NCBI RefSeq assembly: GCF_048537545.1
Contig: NZ_CP183218.1
DNA length: 64,000 nucleotides
Origin: Chania fonticola_B
GTDB lineage: Bacteria > Pseudomonadota > Gammaproteobacteria > Enterobacterales > Enterobacteriaceae
Reading direction: 5' to 3' (one strand)
The position numbers and the translations under genes were made by a program. Under the pieces are notes generated by a model, which saw only the letters and a program-made list of their open reading frames with translations, was not told the DNA's origin and did no database searches. Each line of letters begins with the position of its first letter. Positions within the stretch are counted from its first letter, which is position 1. Of the stretch, positions 34,097 to 42,902 are shown in pieces.

Positions 34097-35668
34097 CTAT
34101 TCTTCGCTGTCGTCGGTCAGCTTGCGATTGCTCAGCCCGTACTCCCGCAGCTTATTGGCAATTGCCGTATGCGAGACGCCCAAGCGCTTGGCCAGTTTGC
34201 GGGTGCTGGGATAAGTGCGATACAGACGAGTCAGCACCGAGCGTTCAAAACGCTTGCTGATATCATCCAGCGAGCCTTCCATCACTTCATCCCCTAACGC
34301 TATCTCCACCTCAAAATCCGGCAGAATGATATCTTGCGGGCGCAGCTCGTAACCGTCCGTTTGGGTCAGAGCACGATAGATGGCGTTCTTCAACTGTCGC
34401 ACGTTGCCCGGCCAGCCGTACTTGCAGAGGAAGCTACTGAGATCGTTGGCCAGTTTCGGCCTGGCGACCCCTTGTTCATCGGCAAAACGCGCCACAAACA
34501 GCTCGGTGAGCGGCATGATATCCTGCGGGCGTTCGCGCAGCGGTGGGATGGTGATGGTCAGCACGTTCAAGCGGTAATAGAGATCTTCACGGAATTCACC
34601 GCGCTGCACGAGTTCGGTCAGGTTTTTCTGCGTGGCACAAATCACCCGGACATCCACATGCACCTCATGCTCTTCCCCTACTCGACGGAAAGTACCGTCG
34701 TTGAGGAAACGCAACAGTTTGGTTTGCATCCGTGGCGACATCTCGCCAATCTCATCGAGCAGCACCGAACCACCGTTGGCCTGCTCAAAGAAGCCCTTCT
34801 TGCCTTCCAATGCATTCGGATAAGCGCCCGGCGCATGGCCAAACAGTTCGCTCTCCACCACATCGTCCGGCAAGGCGGCACAGTTCAGCGCCAGGAACGG
34901 CTGTTTGCCACGTGGGCTGCGCAGGTGGCAGGCCCGCGCCAAAATATCTTTCCCCGTGCCGGTATCGCCCACAATCAGCAATGGGGCATCCAGCATGGCC
35001 AACTTGCGCGCCTGCTCCAGCACGTGGCGCATCTTCGGGCTGACGGCGACAATATGGTCAAACTCGGTATCGTCATTGACCGACAGGTTCTGCAGTTGGC
35101 GGCCCATGCGGGCGGTGGATTTGAGCATGACCACGGCGCCCACAGGGGAATTTTGCTGTTGCTCATCTTCCAGATAGATCGGGGTGATATCCATCAGGAA
35201 ATCCTGGCTGCGGATCACCACCCGCTCGGAATGCGGCTTAGTGTCTTCACTCTCCAGCCAGCGGCTGAAGTTATAGCCGCCAATCAGCTGGCTCGCCGTT
35301 TGATTGCGGATCTTGTCTTCGCTGAAGTTGAACAGCGTCTGGGCCGCCGGGTTAGTCAGCTCCACCTTGCCTTTCATATCGATGGAAAACACCGGTTCCG
35401 GCATCGACTCCAGCAACGCACGTAACGCACGGTGTTCACGTTCAGAAGGCATAAAGTTAACGGTGCGCACATCGGTCACACCGCTGATGCGCCGGATCTC
35501 CGCCATCAGCGCGCGGAAGGTATCAAAATCCAGCTGGGAAAAATTGAGGTAAATACGGCCGATAGGATCTATTTCGATGCCGCGCAGGTCGATACTGCGC
35601 GATACCAAAAGATCGAGTAATTCTCGAGTGAGACCGAGACGGTCTTCGCAAAATACTTCCAAACGCAT
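34097..35668 (-). CDS. tyrR: Aromatic amino acid regulator TyrR
   Basis: A 523-residue regulator of aromatic amino acid synthesis and transport (E. coli 513). N-terminal ACT domain (MRLEVFCEDRLGLTRELLDLL), PAS domain (residues about 80-190), AAA+ domain with Walker A GDTGTGKD, and a C-terminal helix-turn-helix (TRKLAKRLGVSHTAIANKL). In place of the sigma-54 contact motif GAFTGA it has GAYPNA, as expected, since TyrR works with the sigma-70 polymerase. It binds Tyr, Phe or Trp and ATP. Confidence 0.97.
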   Translation of the reverse strand: MRLEVFCEDRLGLTRELLDLLVSRSIDLRGIEIDPIGRIYLNFSQLDFDTFRALMAEIRRISGVTDVRTVNFMPSEREHRALRALLESMPEPVFSIDMKGKVELTNPAAQTLFNFSEDKIRNQTASQLIGGYNFSRWLESEDTKPHSERVVIRSQDFLMDITPIYLEDEQQQNSPVGAVVMLKSTARMGRQLQNLSVNDDTEFDHIVAVSPKMRHVLEQARKLAMLDAPLLIVGDTGTGKDILARACHLRSPRGKQPFLALNCAALPDDVVESELFGHAPGAYPNALEGKKGFFEQANGGSVLLDEIGEMSPRMQTKLLRFLNDGTFRRVGEEHEVHVDVRVICATQKNLTELVQRGEFREDLYYRLNVLTITIPPLRERPQDIMPLTELFVARFADEQGVARPKLANDLSSFLCKYGWPGNVRQLKNAIYRALTQTDGYELRPQDIILPDFEVEIALGDEVMEGSLDDISKRFERSVLTRLYRTYPSTRKLAKRLGVSHTAIANKLREYGLSNRKLTDDSEE

Positions 35669-36023
35669 CAGTATTGGCCTTATCTCTGCAGGTGCGGGGA
35701 TGTCTGGTGATGATGATAACCTCTCCCCCCGGAAGGAAGAAGCGATCTGTCAGCAAAAGTTGACAGAGCTCCAGTTTATCACTGCTATTAGCGGTTTTAA
35801 ACGCCAGCCAATAACACCATCGACGTAATTTTAGCTTATTTCTAGAGAGTTATTACATTCAGCATTATTTTGGCAGCGGATTATCACGCGATTACAGGCG
35901 GATGTTCTTTCGTCAATCTGTGGTTACAAACTAAAAAAAGCGACCTCACTGGTTACAAATGATAGTAATTCTCGTCTGACTATTTTATAGTTGCGCAGAG
36001 TAACTATTAACGGGAAATTGACC
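35669..36023. other. Control region between tyrR and a divergent secreted-protein gene
   Basis: No ORF with a credible ribosome binding site. The right half is AT-rich and contains two copies of TGGTTACAAA 29 bases apart (35921 and 35950), upstream of the secreted-protein gene at 36024. The left half should hold the tyrR promoter. No canonical TyrR box (TGTAAA-N6-TTTACA) was seen. Confidence 0.6.
35921..35959 (+). repeat. Two direct copies of TGGTTACAAA
   Basis: Copies at 35921-35930 and 35950-35959 are spaced 29 bases start to start, close to three helical turns, upstream of the secreted-protein gene. The GGTTACA core resembles the right half of the RstA box seen before asr. Confidence 0.55.
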
Positions 36024-36389
36024 ATGCTTAGAAAGCATACACTGGCAGCATTCTGCTGCACCACGCTGTTGTTGAGCGCCCCAACCCAGGCGCTGGACCT
36101 ATCCTACAAGGCGCCGGAACCCAGCATTAAAGACGCCCCCGCCCCCAAGACGACACCAGGGCCCGCAGAAAAAACTGCCAAGGCACCAATGGTTTGGTCA
36201 GAATCAAAAGATGAAACCGGCTTCAGTGCCAATCTTGAATGCGACCATCCCAGCTGCAGCCGCCCACGCGACAAATCGTATTCTAGGCTTAATGGCCCGG
36301 TGAAAAAAACCGATCGCCTGCGCCAGTCCGATCCCTACTCCACCAATCAGGATCCTGATTACAGCGTGAACATGGGCTATAAATGGTAA
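36024..36389 (+). CDS. Exported hypothetical protein
   Basis: A 121-residue protein with a clear signal peptide (MLRKHTLAAFCCTTLLLSA, cleavage after about residue 23, PTQA). The mature part is hydrophilic: a Pro/Lys/Ala-rich stretch (residues about 35-55), a CDHPSC pair that could form a disulfide, and a C-terminal YSVNMGYKW ending in aromatic residues. No family recognised. The start at 36024 follows GGGA and begins the signal peptide; 11 upstream codons are unlikely. The upstream pair of TGGTTACAAA repeats hints at dedicated regulation. Confidence 0.75.
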   Translation: MLRKHTLAAFCCTTLLLSAPTQALDLSYKAPEPSIKDAPAPKTTPGPAEKTAKAPMVWSESKDETGFSANLECDHPSCSRPRDKSYSRLNGPVKKTDRLRQSDPYSTNQDPDYSVNMGYKW

Positions 36390-36469
36390 TGATGCTTTAA
36401 GCGTACTGATAGAAGACCTGTTCAGCCGCATGATCGTGGGTGTCCAAGTAACCTTGCTTACCCAAAAGA

Positions 36470-36499
36470 GCAACCCCTCTCGCTCATTGAGAGGGTTGC
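36470..36499. repeat. Hairpin between convergent genes
   Basis: GCAACCCCTCTC (36470-36481) pairs with GAGAGGGTTGC (36489-36499) with one bulged C. It lies just after the stop of the MHS transporter gene and resembles the CCCTCTCCC element at 20923. Confidence 0.55.
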
Positions 36500-36511
36500 A
36501 GGGGGAGGTCA

Positions 36512-37795
36512 TTAATTGAGCGGCGTCTGGCTGGTTTCCTTGATGTACAGGAAGGCAAACAGCGATAAAACACAGCCAGCAATCACGTAAAACGCCGGAG
36601 CCGTAGTATTGCCGGTTAGCTTGATTAGATAGGAAGCCGCCGATAATGAGAAACCACCAAAGATCCCCACGGCAACGCTATACACCAACGATAACCCGGT
36701 GGTTCTTACCCGTCTTGGGAATATTTCCGGCAAAATGGTGATGGAAGGCGAAGCACCGATAATATTGATAATGCTCAGCACAATCATCACTGCAAACAGC
36801 ATTTCAACACTGGGGTGAGTGCTGAGTAAATAAAAGGCAGGATAAATCAGTACAACAATCGCTATTCTCGCCCACGCAATCAACCGAACTCTGCCGACCT
36901 TATCTGACCACATCCCGGCCAGCGGGCCACCAATCAACGTAATCAAACCGGCGACGGCACCAATCAACATGCTATAGCTGGTATCCAGCTTTAATATGCT
37001 GATGGCGTAGTTGGGAATATAAAACATGATGATCATATGCGGAATGGTTCCCCCCATCGTCAGCAAAATTCCCGCCAAGGTTTCTTTATAGTAGGTAGTT
37101 ATCACTTCCAGCAGGGGGATTTTGCTGACGCTTTCGCTGGCCGTTGGTAAGATGTGAGTGGCGGTTTCTTCCAGCTTAAAGCGAATATACAGCCCCACCG
37201 GAACAATCACGATGCCAAACAGAAACGGAATACGCCAACCCCAGGCTTCCACACTCGCCTCTGGCATACAATTGACCAGGATCACCAACGTCATGGCGGC
37301 AAATACGTTGCCCGCACCTTGGCTCGCGACCTGCCATCCCCCGTAAAACCCGCGATTATGGGGTTTAGCATACTCCACCAGCAGGGTGGTTGATGCGCCC
37401 AACTCACCGCCTGCGGAGAAGCCTTGCATCAGCCTGGCCAGGGTAATAATGATCGGGGCCGCAGTCCCGATGCTTTCATATGACGGGGTGATACCAATCG
37501 TCAGGGTACTGAGCCCCATCAGCAGGAACGTCAGCGTCATGGCGGGCTTGCGCCCTTTTTTATCGGCATAATGGCCGATGACCAGCGCCCCCAGCGGCCT
37601 GGCAAGATAACCCATCCCAAAGATCAGGAAGGTCATCGTCATGCTCACCAAAGGATCTGTCGCGGGGAAATAAGCTTTTGCAATGTAGGTCGCAAAAAAT
37701 GCGTAAAGCACCAAATCAAAAAACTCTAAGCCATTGCCTAACGTGGTAGCCACAATGGCCCTTGCCGGGGACTTTCTTTCCTTGACGCTATCCAT
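36512..37795 (-). CDS. MFS transporter of the metabolite:H+ symporter (MHS) family
   Basis: A 427-residue inner-membrane protein with 12 membrane segments. The family start TLGNGLEFFDLVLYAFFATY resembles ShiA/KgtP/ProP. The MFS signature is ALVIGHYADKKGRKPAM, with a GFSAGGELGASTTLLVEY motif in segment 4-5. MHS members import organic acids or zwitterions with H+. It lies about 125 bases after a gene for an M20 amidohydrolase on the same strand; the pair probably imports and hydrolyses an N-acyl amino acid or similar amide. The start at 37795 (MDSVKERKSPARAIV) fits the family. The pair is not between tyrR and ycjF in E. coli. Confidence 0.9.
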   Translation of the reverse strand: MDSVKERKSPARAIVATTLGNGLEFFDLVLYAFFATYIAKAYFPATDPLVSMTMTFLIFGMGYLARPLGALVIGHYADKKGRKPAMTLTFLLMGLSTLTIGITPSYESIGTAAPIIITLARLMQGFSAGGELGASTTLLVEYAKPHNRGFYGGWQVASQGAGNVFAAMTLVILVNCMPEASVEAWGWRIPFLFGIVIVPVGLYIRFKLEETATHILPTASESVSKIPLLEVITTYYKETLAGILLTMGGTIPHMIIMFYIPNYAISILKLDTSYSMLIGAVAGLITLIGGPLAGMWSDKVGRVRLIAWARIAIVVLIYPAFYLLSTHPSVEMLFAVMIVLSIINIIGASPSITILPEIFPRRVRTTGLSLVYSVAVGIFGGFSLSAASYLIKLTGNTTAPAFYVIAGCVLSLFAFLYIKETSQTPLN

Positions 37796-37920
37796 GGCCT
37801 GTCCTTTTATGTAGGAACGCCACATGCGGCGTCCGTCCAGATAATCAATGTTATGCCAGGATCAAACATGTTCGACCCCGACAAATTCAGCAGCATTAGC
37901 AAGTTATTAAAGGCCGAGGT

Positions 37921-39114
37921 TTATTCCTTCAGGAATTCCTGCGTCAACGCAGACCAATAGGCGATCCCTCTGAGTATAATTTCATCATTAAAATCATAGC
38001 CGGGGTTATGTACCATGCAGCTGTTTTCACCCTTGCCGTTACCTAATAGTAAATAACTGCCAGGGCACTGGTTCAGCATAAAGGCAAAGTCTTCGCTGCC
38101 CATCAACGGTTCTGGAATATCAATTACCTGCTGCGGATGGCTTTCACCCATTAAATTTTGCGCCACCTGCTTGGCAAAACGGGTCATCTCCGGTTGGTTA
38201 ACCAACACGGGATAGGTGTGATCATAGTCAATATCGATCCTGGCACCGTATGAGGCCGCCTGGGCCGCCACTAACGTCTTGATGCGCTCTTCCAACAGCT
38301 CCCTGACTTGCGGATCCAACGCGCGTACACTGAGTTTTAATACCGCAGAGTCGGCGATGACATTACTGGCCATGCCTGACTGGAATGAACCTACGGTGAT
38401 CACGCCCGGCTCTTGCGCCCCCAAATTACGCGCGACGATCGTCTGCAATGCCATCACAATGCTAGCTCCGACGACCACGGCATCAACGGTGCCTTTCGGC
38501 ATCGCTCCATGGCCCCCTTTGCCGTGAATGGTGATGGTGACCGTATCACTGGAAGCCATAAACGCCCCCTCACCAAAGACAAACTGCCCCTGCGGGAAGC
38601 CCGGCATGTTGTGCATGGCAAAAACGGCGTCACAGGGGAAGCGTTTAAACAGGCCATCGTCGATCATCTTCTGGGCACCTGCCAACCCCTCTTCTGCAGG
38701 TTGAAAAATGAGATGCAAGGTGCCATCGAAACAGGCGTGATCGGCCAGATAATGTGCCGCACCAAGCAACATCGCGGTGTGGCCGTCATGCCCACAGGCA
38801 TGCATGATGCCTTCGTGCTGACTGCTGTAAGGGAGTTGCGTATTTTCCAGGATCGGCAAGGCATCCATATCTGCCCGAATACCTAACGTGCGGGGGCTGT
38901 TACCTCTTTTCAGCGTCCCAACCAGGCCGGTGATACCGAGCCCACGTGTCACCTGATACCCCCACGCCTCAAGCTTTCCCGCCACCAGATCGGCGGTTTG
39001 TCGTTCCTCAAATCCCAGTTCAGGGTATTGATGAATATGTCGACGGAGGGTTTGGCTTTCATCGGCATAGGGTTGGAAGGTCTCTAAATTCGGCTCACGG
39101 TGCGGCATGTTCAT
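37921..39114 (-). CDS. M20-family amidohydrolase (hippurate/N-acyl-L-amino acid hydrolase type)
   Basis: A 397-residue cytoplasmic metallo-hydrolase. Motifs of the M20D group are present: RRHIHQYPELGFEE, RADMDALP, HACGHDGHTAMLL, FQPAEEG, and a late His/Glu region MGSEDFAFM. These enzymes cut amides such as hippurate, N-acetyl amino acids or IAA conjugates. The ATG has a perfect AGGAGG 3 bases upstream. It is the first gene of a two-gene unit with the MHS transporter. The precise substrate is unknown. Confidence 0.92.
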   Translation of the reverse strand: MNMPHREPNLETFQPYADESQTLRRHIHQYPELGFEERQTADLVAGKLEAWGYQVTRGLGITGLVGTLKRGNSPRTLGIRADMDALPILENTQLPYSSQHEGIMHACGHDGHTAMLLGAAHYLADHACFDGTLHLIFQPAEEGLAGAQKMIDDGLFKRFPCDAVFAMHNMPGFPQGQFVFGEGAFMASSDTVTITIHGKGGHGAMPKGTVDAVVVGASIVMALQTIVARNLGAQEPGVITVGSFQSGMASNVIADSAVLKLSVRALDPQVRELLEERIKTLVAAQAASYGARIDIDYDHTYPVLVNQPEMTRFAKQVAQNLMGESHPQQVIDIPEPLMGSEDFAFMLNQCPGSYLLLGNGKGENSCMVHNPGYDFNDEIILRGIAYWSALTQEFLKE

Positions 39115-39354
39115 TACCTCCTGTCCTTGGGATTGATGTCTTGGTGCTGAAGCAGCAAGTGAATACGGCGGGATTACCCGCTGGCGTAGTCAGATATTCA
39201 GATTAATTGTTAGTCAAATATACCGTCTTCTTTGCCGCGGTCCGTGGGATTTTTCGTGACCAAGACCGTAAAACAAACACTTGATTAACTTATCATTAAC
39301 AATTAATGGGTATTGCAGCGGTGTACAAAAAGAAGGGAGTTTTGGACGGTGCGG

Positions 39355-39389
39355 CCACCAGGCTGCGTCTGATTGACGCAGCCTGGTGG
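39355..39389. repeat. 15-bp perfect inverted repeat after ycjF
   Basis: CCACCAGGCTGCGTC (39355-39369) pairs exactly with 39375-39389 around TGATT, 2 bases past the ycjF stop. No T run follows on the minus strand. Confidence 0.8.
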
Positions 39390-39391
39390 AG

Positions 39392-40450
39392 TCAGACTTT
39401 GCTTTGACCTTTTTTCATGGTGTCTTTCAGTTGGTTAATCAATTGACCACGGAAATCACCCAGTTTTGGCTTATCGCCTTCTAACCAGGGTAACGGGCGG
39501 CACAGTTCCATCGCCTTGATGCCCAATCGCGCCGTCAACAGACCTGCCCCAATCCCCTGCGCTGCCCGCGCAGACAACCGCGCCGCAATATCCTGCGACA
39601 TCCAGTCCATGCCCACTTCCCGCACCAGTTCAGAAGCACCAGCAAAGGCGATATTCAGCAACACCAGACGGAACAGACGAATACGGCTGAAATAGCCCAG
39701 TTCGATGCCATACAGGGCCGCAATGCGGTTAATCAGGCGGATATTGCGCCAGGCGATAAAGGCCATGTCCACCAAGGCCAAAGGGCTGACGGCGATCATC
39801 AGCGTCGACTCTGCCGCCGAACGGCTGATTTCGCGCCGCGCCTGATTATCTAACACCGGCTGCACCAGCTTGGCATACAGCGCAACCACTTCGCGGTCGT
39901 TCTGGGTTTCATGTAATGAAGCCTGCCAGCGTTGCAATGCGGGGTGCCCTTGATCCAACCCGGCCTGACGCGCCAGCTTTTCACAAAACTCGCGCCCTCT
40001 CCCCAGGCCGTGACTGTGCAGCAGTTCCCGAGCTTCGTCACGCTCTTCTGCCCGTTGGCGTAGGCGGTATAGCCTGCGCCATTCCCCGACCACCGAACCG
40101 ATACCGGCGAAGACGATCAACCCACCGGCGATCCCACCACCCAGCGCAATCCAATCCTGCTGCACCCAGGAGGTATGCACCCACTGGACACCTTGAGCTA
40201 CTACGCTGACGCCAAACAGCATCAACCCGGCGTTAACCATTTTGCGCCACAGGCTGCGCTTGGGTTTCAACGCGGCGTTAACAATGCCTTCCGCGCGCCC
40301 TTCCTCCTCTTCCAGCTCCATCTCTGGCGCTGCTGGATAGAATTTCTCGGCTTGCTGTTCGTCAAATTCCAAGCCTGCGCGCAACACCGGTTCCTGTGGC
40401 GGCTGCAACGGCTCGGCAAAATCGATACGCGGTTTTAACGGCTCGCTCAT
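39392..40450 (-). CDS. ycjF: Inner-membrane protein YcjF (UPF0283)
   Basis: A 352-residue membrane protein with an acidic, disordered N-terminus (residues 1-65) and two membrane segments (about 70-90 and 100-122). A further cytoplasmic region contains hydrophobic stretches. E. coli YcjF is 353 residues. Its ATG overlaps the ycjX stop by 4 bases. Both genes follow the psp operon and are induced with it in E. coli; the role is unknown. Confidence 0.93.
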   Translation of the reverse strand: MSEPLKPRIDFAEPLQPPQEPVLRAGLEFDEQQAEKFYPAAPEMELEEEEGRAEGIVNAALKPKRSLWRKMVNAGLMLFGVSVVAQGVQWVHTSWVQQDWIALGGGIAGGLIVFAGIGSVVGEWRRLYRLRQRAEERDEARELLHSHGLGRGREFCEKLARQAGLDQGHPALQRWQASLHETQNDREVVALYAKLVQPVLDNQARREISRSAAESTLMIAVSPLALVDMAFIAWRNIRLINRIAALYGIELGYFSRIRLFRLVLLNIAFAGASELVREVGMDWMSQDIAARLSARAAQGIGAGLLTARLGIKAMELCRPLPWLEGDKPKLGDFRGQLINQLKDTMKKGQSKV

Positions 40451-41844
40451 CGTAATTTATCTCCCAATAAAAACTCCATCACCGCGTCCAGACGGATATG
40501 CGGCAGCGGGCTGTCAACGCTCATCATACGTGGGCGGAACTGGTCAAAATGGAACCCTTGTTGCTGCCAGAACGCCGGGCCAGGCAGGCGCGCAGGCACT
40601 TCGCCGGGGAAGACCGTCAGCGGTGCACCATCGTCCAGGCGGTGGCCTTTCAATGCCGGGATCGGCTGCCCATGATGATCGACAATGCCGCTTTCGGTCG
40701 CCTGTACCGAAGCCAGGCCGACGCAGTCCATGCTGATGCCTTCAAACGCGGCATTCTGCCAGGCCTCCTGCACCAGTTGCTGTAACAGCGAAACCAGATT
40801 GGCGTGCTGATCGGCGGTGATATGATCCGCCTTGGTGGCCGCAAACATCAGTTTGTCGATGGTCGGCGAAAACAGGCGGCGGAACAGCGTACGCTTGCCG
40901 TAGTGGAAACTTTGCATCAACTGAGTCAGCGCCAAACGCATATCATTAAACGCCTGCGGCCCGCTGTTGAGCGGTTGCAGGCAATCCACCAGCACGATCT
41001 GGCGATCGAAACGCACAAAGTGCTCTTTATAAAACGCCTTGACGATCGACTGACAGTAATAGTTAAAGCGGGCGCGCAGCATACCCGCATTGGTATGTTT
41101 GTCCGCCTGTGCCAGGCGCGATTCCCCTGCCGCATCGACGTTCGGCCACGGGAAGAACTGCAGCGCAGGCGCTCCGGCCATATCGCCAGGCAGCACAAAG
41201 CGCCCAGGTTGGATAAAGTGCAGCCCTTCAGCCTTACAGCGCAGCAGGTAGTCGGTATAAGCCTGGGCGATTGCCGCCAGCTTGTTTTCATCCGCCGGGG
41301 CCAACGGATCGAGATCTTTGCACAAGGCCAGCCAAGGCTCGGCCCAGCGCTCGCGGTCGCCCTGCAACAACCCAGCCATCTGACGTGACCAGGCCAGGTA
41401 GTCCTGTTCCAGCATCGGCAAATCCAGCAGCCATTCGCCCGGATAGTCGACGATCTCCAGATACAGCGTGGAGGTTTCTTTAAAATGGCGCAGTAGTGAA
41501 TCATTGGAGCGATAGCGCAGCGCCAGGCGGATTTCGCTGACGCCACGGGTTGGCGTTGGCCAACTTGGCGGATTGCCATACAGCTGCGCCAGGCCTTCAT
41601 CGTAGGTGAAACGTTGGATACCGAGGTCGCGTTGAGGAATGCGTTTCACCCCCAACAGCCTTTCTTCCCGCACAGGGGAAAACAGCGGCATACGTGCGCC
41701 GCTGTGAACATGGAGTAATTGATTGACCAATCCGGTGATAAACGCCGTCTTACCACTGCGGCTCAAGCCGGTGACTGCCAGCCGCAGATGACGATCCATG
41801 CCGCGATTGACCAGCGAAGTTAACTCATTTTGCAGTCGTTTCAT
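40447..41844 (-). CDS. ycjX: Putative GTPase YcjX (DUF463)
   Basis: A 465-residue protein with a P-loop GLSRSGKTA (about residues 28-36), a later VDCLQPLN segment and the remaining DUF463 sequence. E. coli YcjX is 465 residues. Start at 41844 (MKRLQNELTSLVNRG); five codons upstream are not supported. It overlaps the end of pspD by 20 bases and the start of ycjF by 4, so pspABCD-ycjXF reads as one transcript. YcjX is a stress-induced nucleotide-binding protein; its target is unknown. Confidence 0.94.
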   Translation of the reverse strand: MKRLQNELTSLVNRGMDRHLRLAVTGLSRSGKTAFITGLVNQLLHVHSGARMPLFSPVREERLLGVKRIPQRDLGIQRFTYDEGLAQLYGNPPSWPTPTRGVSEIRLALRYRSNDSLLRHFKETSTLYLEIVDYPGEWLLDLPMLEQDYLAWSRQMAGLLQGDRERWAEPWLALCKDLDPLAPADENKLAAIAQAYTDYLLRCKAEGLHFIQPGRFVLPGDMAGAPALQFFPWPNVDAAGESRLAQADKHTNAGMLRARFNYYCQSIVKAFYKEHFVRFDRQIVLVDCLQPLNSGPQAFNDMRLALTQLMQSFHYGKRTLFRRLFSPTIDKLMFAATKADHITADQHANLVSLLQQLVQEAWQNAAFEGISMDCVGLASVQATESGIVDHHGQPIPALKGHRLDDGAPLTVFPGEVPARLPGPAFWQQQGFHFDQFRPRMMSVDSPLPHIRLDAVMEFLLGDKLR

Positions 41845-42091
41845 TGTTCTCCTTGGCATAGCGCCCGAACGCCTTGTTCAGCCCTTTGCGAACCAGCGGT
41901 TCCAGCAACAGGGCCAACACGTAACGCAGCGGTTTGCGGCTGACGGTTTTCAGCAACCACGCGGTTGCCCCCGCCGGGCCATAACTCATTAGCGCTATGA
42001 TGATGACTTTCGACAAGGTCTTCAACAATGCACCTACTCCCCATTTTGGTGAAGCAGTTTTTGGGGCATTAATCGCATAGGTTTTGCTCAT
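41825..42091 (-). CDS. pspD: Phage shock protein D
   Basis: An 88-residue peripheral inner-membrane protein with a hydrophobic stretch (VIIIALMSYGPAGATAWLL). It follows pspC, as in E. coli (PspD 73 residues), with about 88 bases between. Sequence is less conserved than PspA-C but the order fixes the call. Its role in the shock response is minor and unclear. Confidence 0.85.
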   Translation of the reverse strand: MSKTYAINAPKTASPKWGVGALLKTLSKVIIIALMSYGPAGATAWLLKTVSRKPLRYVLALLLEPLVRKGLNKAFGRYAKENNETTAK

Positions 42092-42179
42092 GGTTGCTGC
42101 CCTCTGGCAAATGTTGGGGAAAAAGTCGGTGCAATGACTGACCTGCGGCGTACGCAGGCCCGTGCATCGTTAAGAGTGG

Positions 42180-42617
42180 TTACAGTTGGCGAAAGCGGCT
42201 CTGCACGCCAAAGGTGTCAGACGTGACGTAGCGTTCGACCTTGCGCAACTGCTGCTCCCCACTACTCAATTCGTATTCCAGCTTATCAAGCAACTGGCGC
42301 GGTGTGGCCTGATGTTCATCCTGATAACGGCTGGCTGGAGCCTCCTCAAGCACGAAGACCAAGGCGATATAGGCGACCACCGTAATGAAAAACAGCCCGA
42401 AGAACAGCGACAGCACGGCAATCACCCGAATCAAACGCACGGGCACGTCAAAATAGTGAGCAAGGCCAGCGCAAACGCCCTTCAGCATGCCTTCTTCAGG
42501 CACACGGTACAGTTTTTTACTGCCTAACGTGTTGCCCTTGTATGAACCGCTGTCGTCGTTGTAGTAAGAACGATCGCGACGATCGCCAAACTTTCCTCTG
42601 TCCTGGTCTCTACGCAT
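42180..42617 (-). CDS. pspC: Phage shock protein C
   Basis: A 145-residue inner-membrane protein with the PspC domain KLYRVPEEGMLKGVCAGLAHYFDVPVRLIR (residues about 38-68) and a membrane segment VIAVLSLFFGLFFITVVAYIALVFVL. E. coli PspC is 119 residues, so the N-terminal Arg/Asp/Tyr-rich stretch is longer here. With PspB it senses inner-membrane stress and frees PspF from PspA. Its ATG shares one base with the pspB stop (TAATG), indicating coupling. Confidence 0.95.
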   Translation of the reverse strand: MRRDQDRGKFGDRRDRSYYNDDSGSYKGNTLGSKKLYRVPEEGMLKGVCAGLAHYFDVPVRLIRVIAVLSLFFGLFFITVVAYIALVFVLEEAPASRYQDEHQATPRQLLDKLEYELSSGEQQLRKVERYVTSDTFGVQSRFRQL

Positions 42618-42844
42618 TACGACTGCCTCCAATTCGGGTGTTCCGCATCAAGAATGTCTTCCAACGCCTGAATACGATCGCGCATGCGTGAGGCCTGCTC
42701 CGCCAGTTGCGTCAGACGTTGCATCTCCTGATGACTCAGTTGAACGCCGCTCTGTTGCCGGTTGCTGTAATGCAACCAAAGCCAAATCGGTGCGACAAAC
42801 AACACAAAGATTGTCAACGGGATGGCAAGTAATAGAGCACTCAT
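42617..42844 (-). CDS. pspB: Phage shock protein B
   Basis: A 75-residue protein with one N-terminal membrane segment (ALLLAIPLTIFVLFVAPIWLWLHY) and a coiled-coil cytoplasmic part (LTQLAEQASRMRDRIQALEDIL). Works with PspC as membrane-stress sensor. E. coli PspB is 74 residues. Confidence 0.96.
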   Translation of the reverse strand: MSALLLAIPLTIFVLFVAPIWLWLHYSNRQQSGVQLSHQEMQRLTQLAEQASRMRDRIQALEDILDAEHPNWRQS

Positions 42845-42902
42845 CTCAATTCCTTCTTATTTGGCCGTAGTGTGGCGGCCACGCTGGGTGGCCGCTTAAG
42901 CA

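Noticed and set aside
35669..35990. TyrR box upstream of tyrR
   Set aside because: Searched for TGTAAA-N6-TTTACA by eye on both strands; only single GGTTACAAA-like half-sites were found, so no box is claimed.
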